Assembly (NCBI GenBank): GCA_030447945.1
Contig: JAUJNV010000010.1
Coordinates: 1 to 38,138, forward strand
Direction: 5' to 3'
From: Fimbriimonas sp.
GTDB lineage: Bacteria; Armatimonadota; Fimbriimonadia; Fimbriimonadales; Fimbriimonadaceae
DNA: 38,138 bases
Part shown: positions 9,424 through 17,942 of the stretch, piece by piece
Layout: each line of letters starts with the position of its first letter
Position numbering within the stretch: position 1 is the first letter of the stretch
Translations under genes and position numbers: made by a program
Notes under the pieces: model-generated
What the model saw: only the letters and a program-made list of their open reading frames with translations
What the model was told of the DNA's origin: nothing
Databases searched by the model: none

Positions 9424-9590
9424 GGCGTTGGGGCCTTGGGGCCTTGGAGCCTTGGAGCGTTGGGGCGTCGGGGCGTCGGGGCGTCGGGGCGTCGGGGCGT
9501 CGGAGTAGTTTCTCCTTTACCCTACTCTGGTTCGGCATTCCCCCTGCCCAACGCCTCAACGCCCCAACGCCATAACGCCCACCCCTACTC
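9424..9590. repeat. GC-rich word repeat with 5x GGGGCGTC tandem and inverted half
   Basis: Left part is built of GGCGTTGGGGCCTTGGGG-type words running into five perfect tandem copies of GGGGCGTC at 9462-9501. Right part (about 9550-9588) is the complementary style AACGCCTCAACGCCCCAACG. The whole can fold into a long imperfect hairpin. It fills the gap between ispH and the SDR gene; no ORF of merit is seen in it. Confidence 0.75.
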
Positions 9591-9592
9591 CC

Positions 9593-10371
9593 TCACCCAA
9601 CCACCAGCGAAGCACCCGCGTCGATGTAGACCACTTCACCGGTGATGTGGTCGGCCATGTCGGACGCGAGGAAGAGGGCGAGGCGCCCGACTTGGCAGAT
9701 GTCGCCCTGCTCGTGCCCAACGAGGGGCGCGCTGCCCTCCGGGTACTCCACGGGCACTTTGATCTGGTCTTGATGGCGCGACTCCGTGTTGTGATCGATG
9801 TTCGTCTCGATCGCGCCGGGGCAGATGGCGTTGATGCGGATGTTGAAGTGGCCCAACTCGACGGCCAAGATCTTGGTCATCGCCACCTGACCCGCCTTCG
9901 TCGTGCCGTACACCGTTGCGCCCGCGTTGCTGAACATGCGGGTGCCCTGGACCGACGAGGTGACGAGCTTGCCGCCCTGCTTCTTCAAGTGGGGGACGGC
10001 CGCCTGGATCGTGAGGAACGTCCCCTTCAGGTTCGTGTCCATCGTGCGGTCGTACTCTTCGGTGATCTCGTCGATGGGTGCAAACGCCGTTGATCCCCGC
10101 GTTCGCGAAGACGATGTCCAGCCGCCCGTACTTCGCGACCAACCCATCCACCGCCACAAGCTGCGCGCGGTTGCCCACGTCGGCCGTCAAGACCTCCGCC
10201 TCGCCCCCTTTGACCGGATCTCCTCGATGACCTCCCGCAGGCCGTCCTCCTTCAGATCGAGAACGCCGACCTTCGCGCCGTGCTCGGCGAAGACGAGCGC
10301 CGCCCGCTGCCGATGCCCGAGCCCGCGCCCGTGATGAGCGCTACCTTTCCCGTGAGATCGAGATCAGCCAT
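9593..10371 (-). CDS. Short-chain dehydrogenase/reductase (frameshifted)
   Basis: Cytosolic NAD(P)-dependent oxidoreductase of the classical SDR family; the substrate is unknown. From ATG 10371: MADLDLTGKVALITGAGSGI with the TGxxxGIG cofactor motif, then in other frames ALVFAEHGAKVGVLDLKEDG, LDIVFANAGINGV (NAG motif), SSVQGT, the catalytic YGTTKAG (Tyr and Lys), NAICPGAIETNI and the tail GEVVYIDAGASLVVG. About 258 aa when repaired, the family's normal size. Frame changes fall near 10310, 10215 and 10085. The start overlaps the end of the upstream SDR by eight bases, so the pair is one transcription unit. Confidence 0.82.
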
Positions 10372-11230
10372 TCACTACCTCTCCCCCGTTCGGGTGCAGG
10401 ATCTGCCCGTCGAAAATCGCCCGTCCTCGCTTGCGAGAACACATGCTCGTTGCGATCTCGACCGGCTGCGCCGGACGGCCCTCGTGGGTCTGCTTGCCAA
10501 GCTCCCCCACCTTCTCCTCAGTGAAGGTGGAGGGAATGAGAGGGGTCCACACGGGGCCCGGTGCGACGCCGTTGACCCGGATCTTCCGCTCTTGGAGGCT
10601 CTTGGAGAGAGAGCGAGTGAACGCCACGATCGCGCCCTTCGTGGAGGAATAGTCCAAAAGCTCTGGAGAGCCTTTGTAGGACGTGACGCTCGTGGTGTTG
10701 ATGATCGACGAGCCCTCCTTGAGATGGGGCATCGCGGCCTTGGTGAGATAGAAGAACGAGAAGATATTCGTGCGGAACGTCCGCTCGAGCTGCTCGGCGG
10801 TGATGTCCTCGATGCTCGACTGCGGATGCTGCTCCGCGGCGTTGTTCACGAGAACGTCTATCCCGCCGAGAGCCTTTACCGCCTGCACGACGGTTTGGCG
10901 GCAGACTCCCTCGTCGCCGAGGTCGCCGGCGATGACCTCGCAGCGCTTGCCCTGCGCCTCCACGAGCCGCTTGGTCTCCTGGGCGTCTTCGTGCTCGTTC
11001 AGGTACGCGATCGCCACGTCCGCGCCCTCCTTCGCGAACAGTATCGCGACGGAGCGCCCGATCCCGCTGTCGCCGCCGGTGATCAGGGCGGCCTTGCCAC
11101 TCAGCTTGCCGCTGCCCCGGTAGTCGGGGCGGTCGTAGACCGGCTGCGGAGTCATCTCCGACTCGTGTCCGGGGCGTTGGTCTTGGTGTTGCGGGGGCTG
11201 GAGCCCCGCTTCCTGCTCTTGGTCCTGCAT
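10364..11230 (-). CDS. SDR oxidoreductase, YghA/general-stress-protein-39-like
   Basis: Classical SDR related to YghA and Bacillus YdaD/YhxC, enzymes often called general stress or glucose-dehydrogenase-like; reaction unproven. The 288-aa protein begins with the subfamily's Gln-rich leader MQDQEQEAGLQPPQHQDQRP and then MTPQPVYDRPDYRGSGKLSG, ALITGGDSGIGRS (cofactor motif), DVLVNNAAEQHP, NTTSVTSYKGS, catalytic YSSTKGA and RVNGVAPGPVWTPLIPS. Start ATG 11230 has AAGGGAGAG upstream. Near the C-terminus (about 10400-10450) the translated residues CSRKRGRAIFDG do not match the expected VFLASEDxxxxTG; small compensating indels restore that sequence, so local base errors are likely. Ends LHPNGGEVVNG. 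Overlaps the next SDR start. Confidence 0.86.
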   Translation of the reverse strand: MQDQEQEAGLQPPQHQDQRPGHESEMTPQPVYDRPDYRGSGKLSGKAALITGGDSGIGRSVAILFAKEGADVAIAYLNEHEDAQETKRLVEAQGKRCEVIAGDLGDEGVCRQTVVQAVKALGGIDVLVNNAAEQHPQSSIEDITAEQLERTFRTNIFSFFYLTKAAMPHLKEGSSIINTTSVTSYKGSPELLDYSSTKGAIVAFTRSLSKSLQERKIRVNGVAPGPVWTPLIPSTFTEEKVGELGKQTHEGRPAQPVEIATSMCSRKRGRAIFDGQILHPNGGEVVNG

Positions 11231-11263
11231 CCGTCTCTCCCTTGGTGCGTGCGCCTTTCCCGG

Positions 11264-11296
11264 CGCACAAGTGCGGGACTCTCCCGCACTTGTGCG
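11264..11296. repeat. Perfect 15-bp hairpin between divergent SDR gene and riboswitch
   Basis: GCACAAGTGCGGGA (11265-11278) pairs with TCCCGCACTTGTGC (11282-11295) around a three-base loop, and the flanking C11264/G11296 adds one more pair. There is no T-run on either side. It stands between the SDR start and the TPP riboswitch on the other strand. It may be an operator, an RNA stop for readthrough, or a repeat element. Confidence 0.7.
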
Positions 11297-11349
11297 GGTT
11301 CCTGCATCGGAACGGAATGGACAAACGTAGGACAAGGTGTAAGAACTGC

Positions 11350-11455
11350 CCGCAGGGGGAGCCGAGAGGCTGAGAGTTCCAGGCGCGAGACCCGTCCCGC
11401 GCCGGAGGATTACCCCTTGAACCTGATCCGGTTAGCACCGGTGTAGGGATTGTGG
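11350..11455 (+). promoter_or_regulatory. TPP (THI-box) riboswitch
   Basis: All conserved parts of the thiamine pyrophosphate aptamer are present in order. P1 is CCGCA (11350-11354) with TGTGG (11451-11455). The pyrimidine-sensing arm is GGGGGAGCC...GGCTGAGAG, with a variable P3 extension GGCGCG...CGCGCC. The pyrophosphate arm is ACCCCTTGAACCTGATCCGG followed by TTAGCACCGGTGTAGGGAT. Just after P1, CCTCCT at 11463-11468 can pair exactly with AGGAGG of the ribosome site (11516-11521), while GCAGG at 11458-11462 can pair with CCTGC, a plausible translational switch (inference). The only gene in reach is the prepilin-like ORF 70 nt downstream, not a thiamine gene. Confidence 0.93.
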
Positions 11456-11514
11456 AAGCAGGCCTCCTGCCTGGGGAGGGGCCGTCTTCGCGATCTGCGA
11501 TTGGTGGCTCTTCG

Positions 11515-11522
11515 AAGGAGGT
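11515..11522 (+). promoter_or_regulatory. Strong Shine-Dalgarno AAGGAGGT for the prepilin-like gene
   Basis: A full anti-16S match three bases before ATG 11526. It fixes the start and is the element that the CCTCCT after the riboswitch could mask. Confidence 0.75.
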
Positions 11523-11525
11523 CTC

Positions 11526-12359
11526 ATGCAACATCGAACAACGAACGCCCAACGCCTTTCTGGCGGGGCCTTTACCCTCATCGAGCTTCTCGTCGTCATC
11601 GCGATCATCGCGATCCTGGCCGCAATCCTCTTCCCGGTCTTCGCGCAAGCGAAGGAGGCCGCCAAGAAAACCGCGTGCCTGAGCAACGGCAAGCAGATCG
11701 GCACCGCCGTCATGCTCTATCTGGGCGATTCGGACGACACGTACCCCATCCATTACGCCTACAACAGCCAACCTCCCGCCGGACAGCCGGGCCATAAGGG
11801 GGTCGAGGTGCTGCTCGCACCCTACATCCAATCGGGCGGCCAGCGAACCGACGCGGCGACGGGGCAGACCGTGACCGGGCTGATGGAGATCTTCAAGTGC
11901 CCGCTGGACGCGGGCGGGCCGTATACGTCGCAGGACGTGCCGGGGGCGAATACCTACTGGAAGGCTTACGGCAGCAGCTACCGCTTCGGGAAGTGCATGT
12001 TCACGGTCGCTCCGGGCGAGTCGAGCAGCAACAACTTCGTGCGCACGACGGGCTGGACCGTGAACGCGTCGGCGGTCGAGTTTCCCGCCGAGAGCCGGAT
12101 CATCCGCGACGACATGCAGGGGTTCTTCGACGCGAAGGTCACCCCGGGGGCCTGCGCCCGCTACGGCTACGACTGCCCCCCGCCGGACAACTACTTCACG
12201 CGGTGGCACTCGCAAGGCGGCACGCTGATCTTCGCCGACGGCCACGCGAAGTTCTTCAGCAGCGCGGGCGGCTTCGACAACACCATCGTGAACCCCGAAG
12301 GCAACCGCTCCGGCGAGCCGCACCCGAAGAAGGGAAGCTGGTACTACGCGTGTGATTGA
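11526..12359 (+). CDS. Prepilin-type N-terminal cleavage/methylation protein with H-X9-DG domain
   Basis: Secreted pseudopilin-like protein, expected to be trimmed by a prepilin peptidase and anchored or assembled through its N-terminal helix. Residues 16-20 are FTLIE, preceded by GGA, so the -1 residue is Ala rather than the usual Gly. The helix [20 protein letters not shown] and the following [20 protein letters not shown] are typical of the large prepilin families of Armatimonadota. Near the C-terminus [17 protein letters not shown] matches the H-X9-DG motif seen in these proteins. The middle part has paired cysteines ([23 protein letters not shown]). 277 aa, frame intact. The leader residues NAQRLS are encoded by the window's AACGCCCAACGCC repeat word. 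Expression is probably under the TPP riboswitch; why is unknown. Confidence 0.9.
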   Translation: MQHRTTNAQRLSGGAFTLIELLVVIAIIAILAAILFPVFAQAKEAAKKTACLSNGKQIGTAVMLYLGDSDDTYPIHYAYNSQPPAGQPGHKGVEVLLAPYIQSGGQRTDAATGQTVTGLMEIFKCPLDAGGPYTSQDVPGANTYWKAYGSSYRFGKCMFTVAPGESSSNNFVRTTGWTVNASAVEFPAESRIIRDDMQGFFDAKVTPGACARYGYDCPPPDNYFTRWHSQGGTLIFADGHAKFFSSAGGFDNTIVNPEGNRSGEPHPKKGSWYYACD

Positions 12360-12362
12360 TAG

Positions 12363-12488
12363 GGGACGTTAGGCGTTAGGCGTTGGGCGTTGGGCGTTAG
12401 GAGAAGGCGTGGGGCGTTGGGACTAGATTCCTCAATACCTGAACACCGAACACCTGAAGACCTCTGCGCCTAACGCCCAACGCCTTCT
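12363..12488. repeat. Inverted word repeat GGCGTTGGGCGTT / AACGCCCAACGCC
   Basis: Left: runs of GGCGTTAGGCGTTGGGCGTT from 12363. Middle: CCTCAATACCTGAACACCG, close to the pafA-antiporter repeat. Right: GCGCCTAACGCCCAACGCCT to about 12488. It lies after the prepilin stop and before the uppS stop. The rest of the gap to 12590 shows nothing I can name. Confidence 0.75.
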
Positions 12489-12590
12489 AACTGCCTCTCT
12501 CCCTCAAAGCGCGACGCTGAAGCCGACGTGCACCTAAGTATAAGCCTAGGACCGCCCTCGTCCCGAGCGCTTTTAAATCAGCCCTGGTTC

Positions 12591-13373
12591 TCAGTCGACT
12601 ACGGCTCCAAACTTGCGCGTGCGGCGCTGGTAGGTGAGGACAGCCTCCAGCAGCTCCCGCTCCCCGAACTCGGGCCAAGTCACGTCGGTAACGACTAGCT
12701 CGCAGTAGGCGCCCTGCCAGAGCAGGAAGTTGCTCCAGCGCATCTCGCCCGCCGTGCGGACCATGAGATCCGGCTCGGGGTGGGTCGGGTTGTAGAGGTG
12801 CTGCGAGATCGTCTCCTCGGTGACTTCTTCGGCCGGGATTCCGGCGGCGGCGATCTTTCGCACGGCGTCGACGATCTCCGCGCGTCCGCCGTAGTTCACC
12901 GCGAGGGTGAAGGTGATCCCGGTGTTGTCCTTCGTGGTCTCGATTCCGTCCAGGAGCGCTTGGCGCAGCCCCGGCGGGAGCTCATGCAGCCGGCCCGCGA
13001 CCGCCACGCGGACGTTGTTCGCGTGCATCGTCCGCAGCTCGTCTCGCGCCGCGCCCTCGATGAGCCGCATGAGCCCAGCAATCTCTTCCTGCGGCCGCCG
13101 CCAGTTCTCCGCGGAGAAGGCATAGACGGTGAGGTACTCGATCCCCAACTCGCTCGCCGCGAGCAACACGCCCCGCAGCGCCCGGTACCCCTCTCGGTGC
13201 CCGAGGAGCCGGCCAAGCCCCTTCCGCTTCGCCCAACGGCCGTTGCCGTCCATGATGACGGCGAGATGGCGGGGAAGGGAGGAGAGGTCGATGCCGAGGG
13301 AGAACGCCTCGCGTTGCGTGGCGTTTTGGCGTTGGGCGTTGGGCGTTGGGCGTTGGGGGAAGGGGTCCTGCAT
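12591..13373 (-). CDS. uppS: Isoprenyl transferase (undecaprenyl diphosphate synthase family)
   Basis: Adds IPP units in cis to FPP, making the C55 carrier lipid for cell-wall and glycan export; soluble, membrane-associated dimer. Motifs: HLAVIMDGNGRWAKRKG with the catalytic Asp and the Asn/Gly/Arg pocket, GHREGYRAL, YLTVYAFSAENWRRP, NYGGRAEIVDA, and the C-terminal PEPDLMVRTAGEMRWSNFLL plus ELVVTDVTWPEF, all normal. 260 aa, intact. ATG 13373 has AGGA just upstream. The first 25 residues (rich in NAQR) are encoded by the intergenic word repeat; the conserved enzyme begins near residue 30. Last gene of the rpsB-tsf-pyrH-frr-uppS block, separated from frr by the four-helix-bundle gene. Confidence 0.95.
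   Translation of the reverse strand: MQDPFPQRPTPNAQRQNATQREAFSLGIDLSSLPRHLAVIMDGNGRWAKRKGLGRLLGHREGYRALRGVLLAASELGIEYLTVYAFSAENWRRPQEEIAGLMRLIEGAARDELRTMHANNVRVAVAGRLHELPPGLRQALLDGIETTKDNTGITFTLAVNYGGRAEIVDAVRKIAAAGIPAEEVTEETISQHLYNPTHPEPDLMVRTAGEMRWSNFLLWQGAYCELVVTDVTWPEFGERELLEAVLTYQRRTRKFGAVVD
13328..13354. repeat. GGCGTTG word repeat, inverted partner of 13821-13840
   Basis: Four tandem GGCGTTG units inside the 5' end of uppS. Its first 20 bases are the exact reverse complement of AACGCCCAACGCCCAACGCC at 13821-13840, so the four-helix-bundle gene sits between inverted copies. Confidence 0.8.
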
Positions 13374-13388
13374 GCTTTCCTGTCCAGC

Positions 13389-13793
13389 CTACAAGCTGTC
13401 GTCCGCCTTGTACAGTTCCCGCTCCTCCCGGACGGCAGTCCCTTTGGTGGAAGCTCGCCGGTAGTTGATGAGGGCGTTCAGTTGCTTCGTGGCATATGAG
13501 AGTTTCGCAACTTGTGCGTCCGCATCCTCTTGTTCGATGAGGCGTCGCTTAGCCGCCCGACGAATCCAAACTCTAGCCTCTCGGGCAGATGCACGAGAGA
13601 TGACGAAGAAGCGCACGGCGTCCGCATCTCCAAATCGTCCGTCGCCTTCGACGAGGTTAGCTCCCACACTATCCGCCGAGCGGACAAGCTGCGAGCCAAG
13701 GACCTCGCGGTCAAACGGCTTCCACTTGGCCACCTGCTCCCAAGCCCAGTCCGACACCTCCTCAAATATCTGGAACAGCTCCAGATCTTCCAT
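13389..13793 (-). CDS. Four helix bundle protein (23S rRNA intervening-sequence/S23 family)
   Basis: Small helical protein of the family first seen encoded in 23S rRNA intervening sequences (TIGR02436 type); function not established, often found next to mobile or variable loci. Motifs: DLELFQIFEEVSDWAWEQVA, LGSQLVRSADSVGANLVEGD (the family's R-A-S-I-N-EG-like block), RFFVISRASAREARVWIRRA and LSYATKQLNALINYRR. About 134 aa from ATG 13793; a TTG at 13808 has AGGGAGGGA before it and may be the true start. Intact, though the neighbouring frr-tsf patch is full of frameshifts. It interrupts the conserved frr-uppS junction and is bracketed by inverted 20-bp repeats. Confidence 0.85.
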   Translation of the reverse strand: MEDLELFQIFEEVSDWAWEQVAKWKPFDREVLGSQLVRSADSVGANLVEGDGRFGDADAVRFFVISRASAREARVWIRRAAKRRLIEQEDADAQVAKLSYATKQLNALINYRRASTKGTAVREERELYKADDSL

Positions 13794-13819
13794 CGGCTGA
13801 TGTTCCAACTGTCCCTCCC

Positions 13820-13862
13820 TAACGCCCAACGCCCAACGCCTACCGCCTCAACGCGCAACGCC
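13820..13862. repeat. AACGCCC word repeat between frr and the four-helix-bundle gene
   Basis: Tandem AACGCCC units (perfect at 13821-13840) followed by degenerate TACCGCCTCAACGCGCAACG. Inverted relative to 13328-13354. Confidence 0.8.
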
Positions 13863-14413
13863 TCACACCGTCAACAACTCCGCGTCCTTCTTCCTCCCCA
13901 GTTCGTCCGCCTGTTCCACATACCGGTCGGTTAGCTTTTGGATGCTGGTTTCGTGACCGCGGAGGTCGTCGGCGGTGATCTCTTTTTCTCCAGGGCTTTG
14001 AGCGCGTCCATCGCGTCGCGGCGGACGTTGCGGATGGCGACGCGGCCCCTGCTCGGTGCGGCCGTGGACCTGCTTCACCATATCGCGGCGGCGGTCCTCG
14101 GTCATCTGGGGAAGTTCAGGCGGATGCCGGTGCCGTCGTTGACGAGGTTGATGCCGAGATCGCTCTTGAGAATCGCCCCGCTCAATGGCGGGGACCATCG
14201 GCAGTCGTAGGCTGGATAAGGATCTGGCGTGCCTCGGGCACGCTGACGTTGGCGATCTGGGTGATCGGCGTCTCCAGAACCGTAGTAGTCCACGTGCACC
14301 CGCTCGAGCACGGCAGGGCTGGCCCGGCCGGTGCGATAGCTGGCGAAGTCGTGGCTCATGGCGTCCAGGGCCGCCTTCATTCGGTGCTCGGCATCTTGCA
14401 GGATTGCGTTTAC

Positions 14414-14417
<4 letters not shown>
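13863..14417 (-). CDS. frr: Ribosome recycling factor (frameshifted)
   Basis: Splits post-termination ribosomes together with EF-G. Segments in three frames rebuild a normal 185-aa RRF: NAILQDAEHRMKAALDAMSH and DFASYRTGRASPAVLERVHV (domain I start), then YYGSxTPITQIANVSVPEA, AILKSDLGIN and RLNFPRMTEDRRRDMVKQVH, and KEITADDLRGHETSIQKLTD to the end AELLTV. ATG 14417 has GGAGGAGA four bases upstream, and its A-T-G-A overlaps the pyrH end, so the two are translationally coupled. At least four single-base length errors are needed (for example just after the start codon and in the GCC/CGG runs near 14270). RRF is essential, which argues for sequence error rather than decay. Confidence 0.9.
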
Positions 14418-15128
<711 letters not shown>

Positions 15129-15141
15129 GGGCGCCCTCCGC

Positions 15142-15211
15142 GGCGGGCGTTGGGCGTTGGGCGTTGGGCGTTACAACGCCTTTTTCCAACGCCCAACGCC
15201 CAGCGCCCGCC
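15142..15211. repeat. Hairpin of GGCGTTGGGCGTT words between tsf and pyrH
   Basis: Left arm from 15142 (GGCGGGCGTTGGGCGTT...) pairs with AACGCCCAACGCCCAGCG at 15188 onward, 24 nt with one mismatch, around a loop containing AACGCCTTTTTCC. As an operon-internal hairpin it may lower readthrough or protect mRNA ends (inference). Confidence 0.8.
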
Positions 15212-15217
15212 CTCACC

Positions 15218-16023
15218 CTACTCCCCCACCGCCAGCCGCGTCACCGCGACGATTTTGGCTCCGCCGGCCTGCCCTCGTTGAGGTACTGGGACACGCTCTT
15301 GCCGGGGTCCTTGTAGTAGGGCTGCTCCGGAGCACACGACGCGCTTCATGTACTCCTTGTTGATGCGGCCCTGGGCGATGTTGCGGGCGATGTTCTCGAA
15401 CTTGCCCTCGTTGATCGCGCTGGGTCTCAACCTCCATCTCGGCGTCGATCTTGTCCTGGGGACCTCGTCTTTCGTGAACTCCGGCGGGAACGCGACGGCC
15501 TGAATCGCCACCTGACGCGCGGCCTCCTTGACGGAGTCGCTCTCGCCCGGGAACCTCGACCACTACCGCCTTCGTCCGGTCGTGGTGGACGTAGGTCGCG
15601 AGGCGTTCTCCGTCACGAGGTGCCGGGCCTGCGTGACCTGGATGTTCTCGCGGATCTTGCCCACGGCTTCCTCGGTGAGCGCCTTCATCGTGTGCTCCAC
15701 CCCCGCCACCTCCTCCTCGCGGAGAAGCTCGGCGATGTCTTGGGCGAGACGGATAAAGTCCTCGTTGCGCGCGACGGGGTCCGTCTCACCTCAGCTACGA
15801 CGGCGCCGACCTCCGGCCGTCGGCGGTGGGGGCAGGGCGGCGACGCCCGCGCTGGTCTCGCGGCCCGCGCGCTTGCCCGCGGCGGCCTTGCCCTTCTCGC
15901 GGAGGATGTTTTGGCGCGGTCGACGTCACCTTCGGCCTCCTCAAGGGCCTGCTTGCATTCCATCATGGGTGCGCTCGTCTCGTCCCGCAGGCGCTTGACG
16001 TCCGCAGCGGTGTAATTCGCCAT
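15218..16023 (-). CDS. tsf: Elongation factor Ts (frameshifted)
   Basis: Guanine-nucleotide exchange factor for EF-Tu. ATG 16023 gives [20 protein letters not shown] then [18 protein letters not shown], the UBA-like N-domain with its TGAPMMECKKAL-type signature. Further frames give [79 protein letters not shown] and a tail [12 protein letters not shown] ending at TAG 15218. GGAG lies nine bases before the ATG. At least five indels must be corrected. Repaired length of about 270 aa is normal for the longer EF-Ts type. Essential gene, so error is favoured over pseudogene. Confidence 0.88.
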
Positions 16024-16156
16024 CTTCGGTTTCTCCAGTCCTGTAAGCTTTTTTGCTTCGTCGTAGACGCCGCCCGCCTCCGCCAAAGCGGCCTCGCACC
16101 ACTTCGGCGGAGGCCCCCGTTTTCTCGGCGGAGGCCGGGCGGCGTCAGGTTCCAAA

Positions 16157-16976
16157 CTAGCCGCTCGTTTCCTGATCGGCCCCGAGGCCTTCAGCAGCTC
16201 CGCGTCGATCGGCGGGACGTAGTCGAGCGACCCCGTCGTCCTCGCTTCCACCATTTCGCCGTCCTCGCCCAGCGTGCCCTCGGTGAGGGACTCGGGGAGC
16301 GGGCGCGCTTCGAGGATCGTCTCGCACACTTTCGACGTCACGAGGCGGATCGCGCGGATCGCGTCGTTGCCCAGGATCACCACATCGGCGTCGTCCGGGA
16401 TCGCAGTTCGTGTCCACGATGGCGACGATGGGGATGCCCAGCTTGCGGGCCTCCAGCACGGCGATGGACTCCTTGTTTCAGGTCAACGATGAACATGCAC
16501 TGAGGCATGGCGGACATGTTGCGGATGCCGCCGAGGAAGCGCTGGAGCTCGTCCCGCTCCTCGCGCCGCTTCAGGGCCTCCTTCTTGGGGAGCCGCTCCA
16601 GGTACCCCTCCTGGTCCATCCGGTCGAGCTCCTTGAGCCGGCCGACACGGGCCTGGATGGTTTTCCAGTTCGTGAGGGTCCCGCCGAGCCACCGCTCCGC
16701 GATGTAATACTGGCCGCTCTTCTCGGCGGCCTCCTTGATGGCGGCCTGCGCCTGCTTCTTCGTGCCGACGAAGAGGATGTTCCCGCCGTCCTCTACGATC
16801 TTGCGCACGTACTCGAGGGCATCCTCGAACAGCTTGATCGTCTGGTGCAGATCGATGATGTAGATGCCGTTGCGCGCGCCGTAGATATAGCGCTTCATCT
16901 TGGGATTCCAGCGGCGGGTCTGGTGACCGAAATGCACGCCGGATTCGAGCAGCTCTTTCATGCTGAGCTCAGCCAT
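16157..16976 (-). CDS. rpsB: 30S ribosomal protein S2 (frameshifted at 3' part)
   Basis: Primary-type small-subunit protein at the head-body junction. From ATG 16976 (GGAGG nine bases upstream) the frame is clean for about 165 residues: [87 protein letters not shown]. After a break near 16480 it continues with [20 protein letters not shown], and after another near 16400 with [20 protein letters not shown]. The end is not resolved: one frame stops at 16157, while the frame carrying the S2 core stays open up to the tsf ATG, so a further indel must hide the true stop between 16024 and 16160. First gene of the block. The gap 16977-17351 before aat shows no gene that I recognise. Confidence 0.9.
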
Positions 16977-17351
16977 GTGTCGTAACCTCCAGGTTGTATC
17001 CTCCGGGCCGGTCTGATTTTCGCGCTTGGGATGCCCGTGAGGGGACCTGGGGGCGCGACCGTGCCCGTGTGTCGTTGTAGCGAGGGGGAAGTGTACCCGG
17101 CGGGTGCCCTCCTCCTTCCGCGCAAGCTAATCGCGCGGAAGAGGATGTGGACGGGGCCACAGGTCGTTTAGATGGATGCAGACGCGGACGCGAGTCATGG
17201 CGGCGCCTCGTGCGTCCGTTCCTTCGTGGCCCAGGTTCCACGCTACCGCCGGGGGCGCAGGGCTATTATCGGAGTAATGGTCGGCCCACGCTTCCGTCAA
17301 CCGCGATACAGCGGACACACCCGCGCTAACGCTATAGGGCATCATTCGTAA

Positions 17352-17939
17352 ATGCGCGGCGAGGAGCTGACGCCTTGGCTCATACGCTACGCATACGAGC
17401 GGGCGGTGTTCCCCATGACCCTCGAAGACGGTTCGGTGGGGTGGTTCCAGCCTCACTGCCGGTGCCTCTTCCCCATTGAGGGGATCCACGTGAGCCGGTC
17501 CTTGCAAAGGACGATCCGAAAGGGGACGTTCGAGGTGCGGTTCGACACCGCCTTCGAGGAGGTTATGCGGGGGTGCACGCGTCCCGAAGACAACTGGATC
17601 AGCGAGCACTTTATCCAGGTCTACAGCCACATCCACCGGGAAGGGTGGGGGCACAGCGCGGAGTGTTGGCAGGACGGCCGCCTCGTCGGAGGCGTGTACG
17701 GAGTCGCCCTCGGCTCCTGCTTCTGTGCCGAGTCGATGTTCCACCGCGAGACGGACGCCTCCAAGGTGGCCCTGCGGGCGCTGGTGGAGAAGTGCCGCGA
17801 ACTCGGGTTCACCGTTTTCGACGCCCAGATCACCAATCCGCACCTGGAGTCCCTCGGCTCGTTCGAGGTGCCGCACGGGACCTACATGCAAATGCTCGCT
17901 GAGGCGCTGAAGCGCAAGACGCCGTGGAGCGTAGAGTGA
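17352..17939 (+). CDS. aat: Leucyl/phenylalanyl-tRNA-protein transferase
   Basis: Attaches Leu or Phe from aminoacyl-tRNA to N-terminal Arg/Lys of proteins, marking them for ClpAP in the N-degron pathway. The 195-aa protein carries the family blocks YERAVFPMTLEDGSVGWFQP (the YxxGxFPM region), LFPIEGIHVSRSLQRTIRKG, FEEVMRGCTRPEDNWISEHF, HREGWGHSAECWQDGRLVGG, VYGVALGSCFCAESMFHRET and a tail FTVFDAQITNPHLESLGSFE. Length is short but normal for the compact Aat form. Frame intact. It precedes the novel membrane-protein cluster by only a few bases (stop 17939, next start 17943), suggesting cotranscription. CATCAT lies a few bases before the ATG. Confidence 0.93.
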   Translation: MRGEELTPWLIRYAYERAVFPMTLEDGSVGWFQPHCRCLFPIEGIHVSRSLQRTIRKGTFEVRFDTAFEEVMRGCTRPEDNWISEHFIQVYSHIHREGWGHSAECWQDGRLVGGVYGVALGSCFCAESMFHRETDASKVALRALVEKCRELGFTVFDAQITNPHLESLGSFEVPHGTYMQMLAEALKRKTPWSVE

Positions 17940-17942
17940 GGC

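Noticed and set aside
9462..9501. Tandem repeat that might be a CRISPR or VNTR
   Set aside because: Five 8-nt units without spacers; cannot be CRISPR. Kept only as part of the word-type repeat.
10518..12323. 601-codon open frame on the minus strand
   Set aside because: Runs through the SDR gene, the riboswitch and the prepilin gene in a non-coding frame; low-complexity Arg/Pro/Ala sequence.
12510..12590. Terminator or RNA gene downstream of uppS
   Set aside because: Only a weak quasi-palindrome around CCTAAGTATAAGCCTAGG; too short and mismatched to call.
16977..17351. tRNA or ribosomal-protein leader RNA upstream of rpsB
   Set aside because: No cloverleaf or known S2-leader motif could be made from the sequence by eye.
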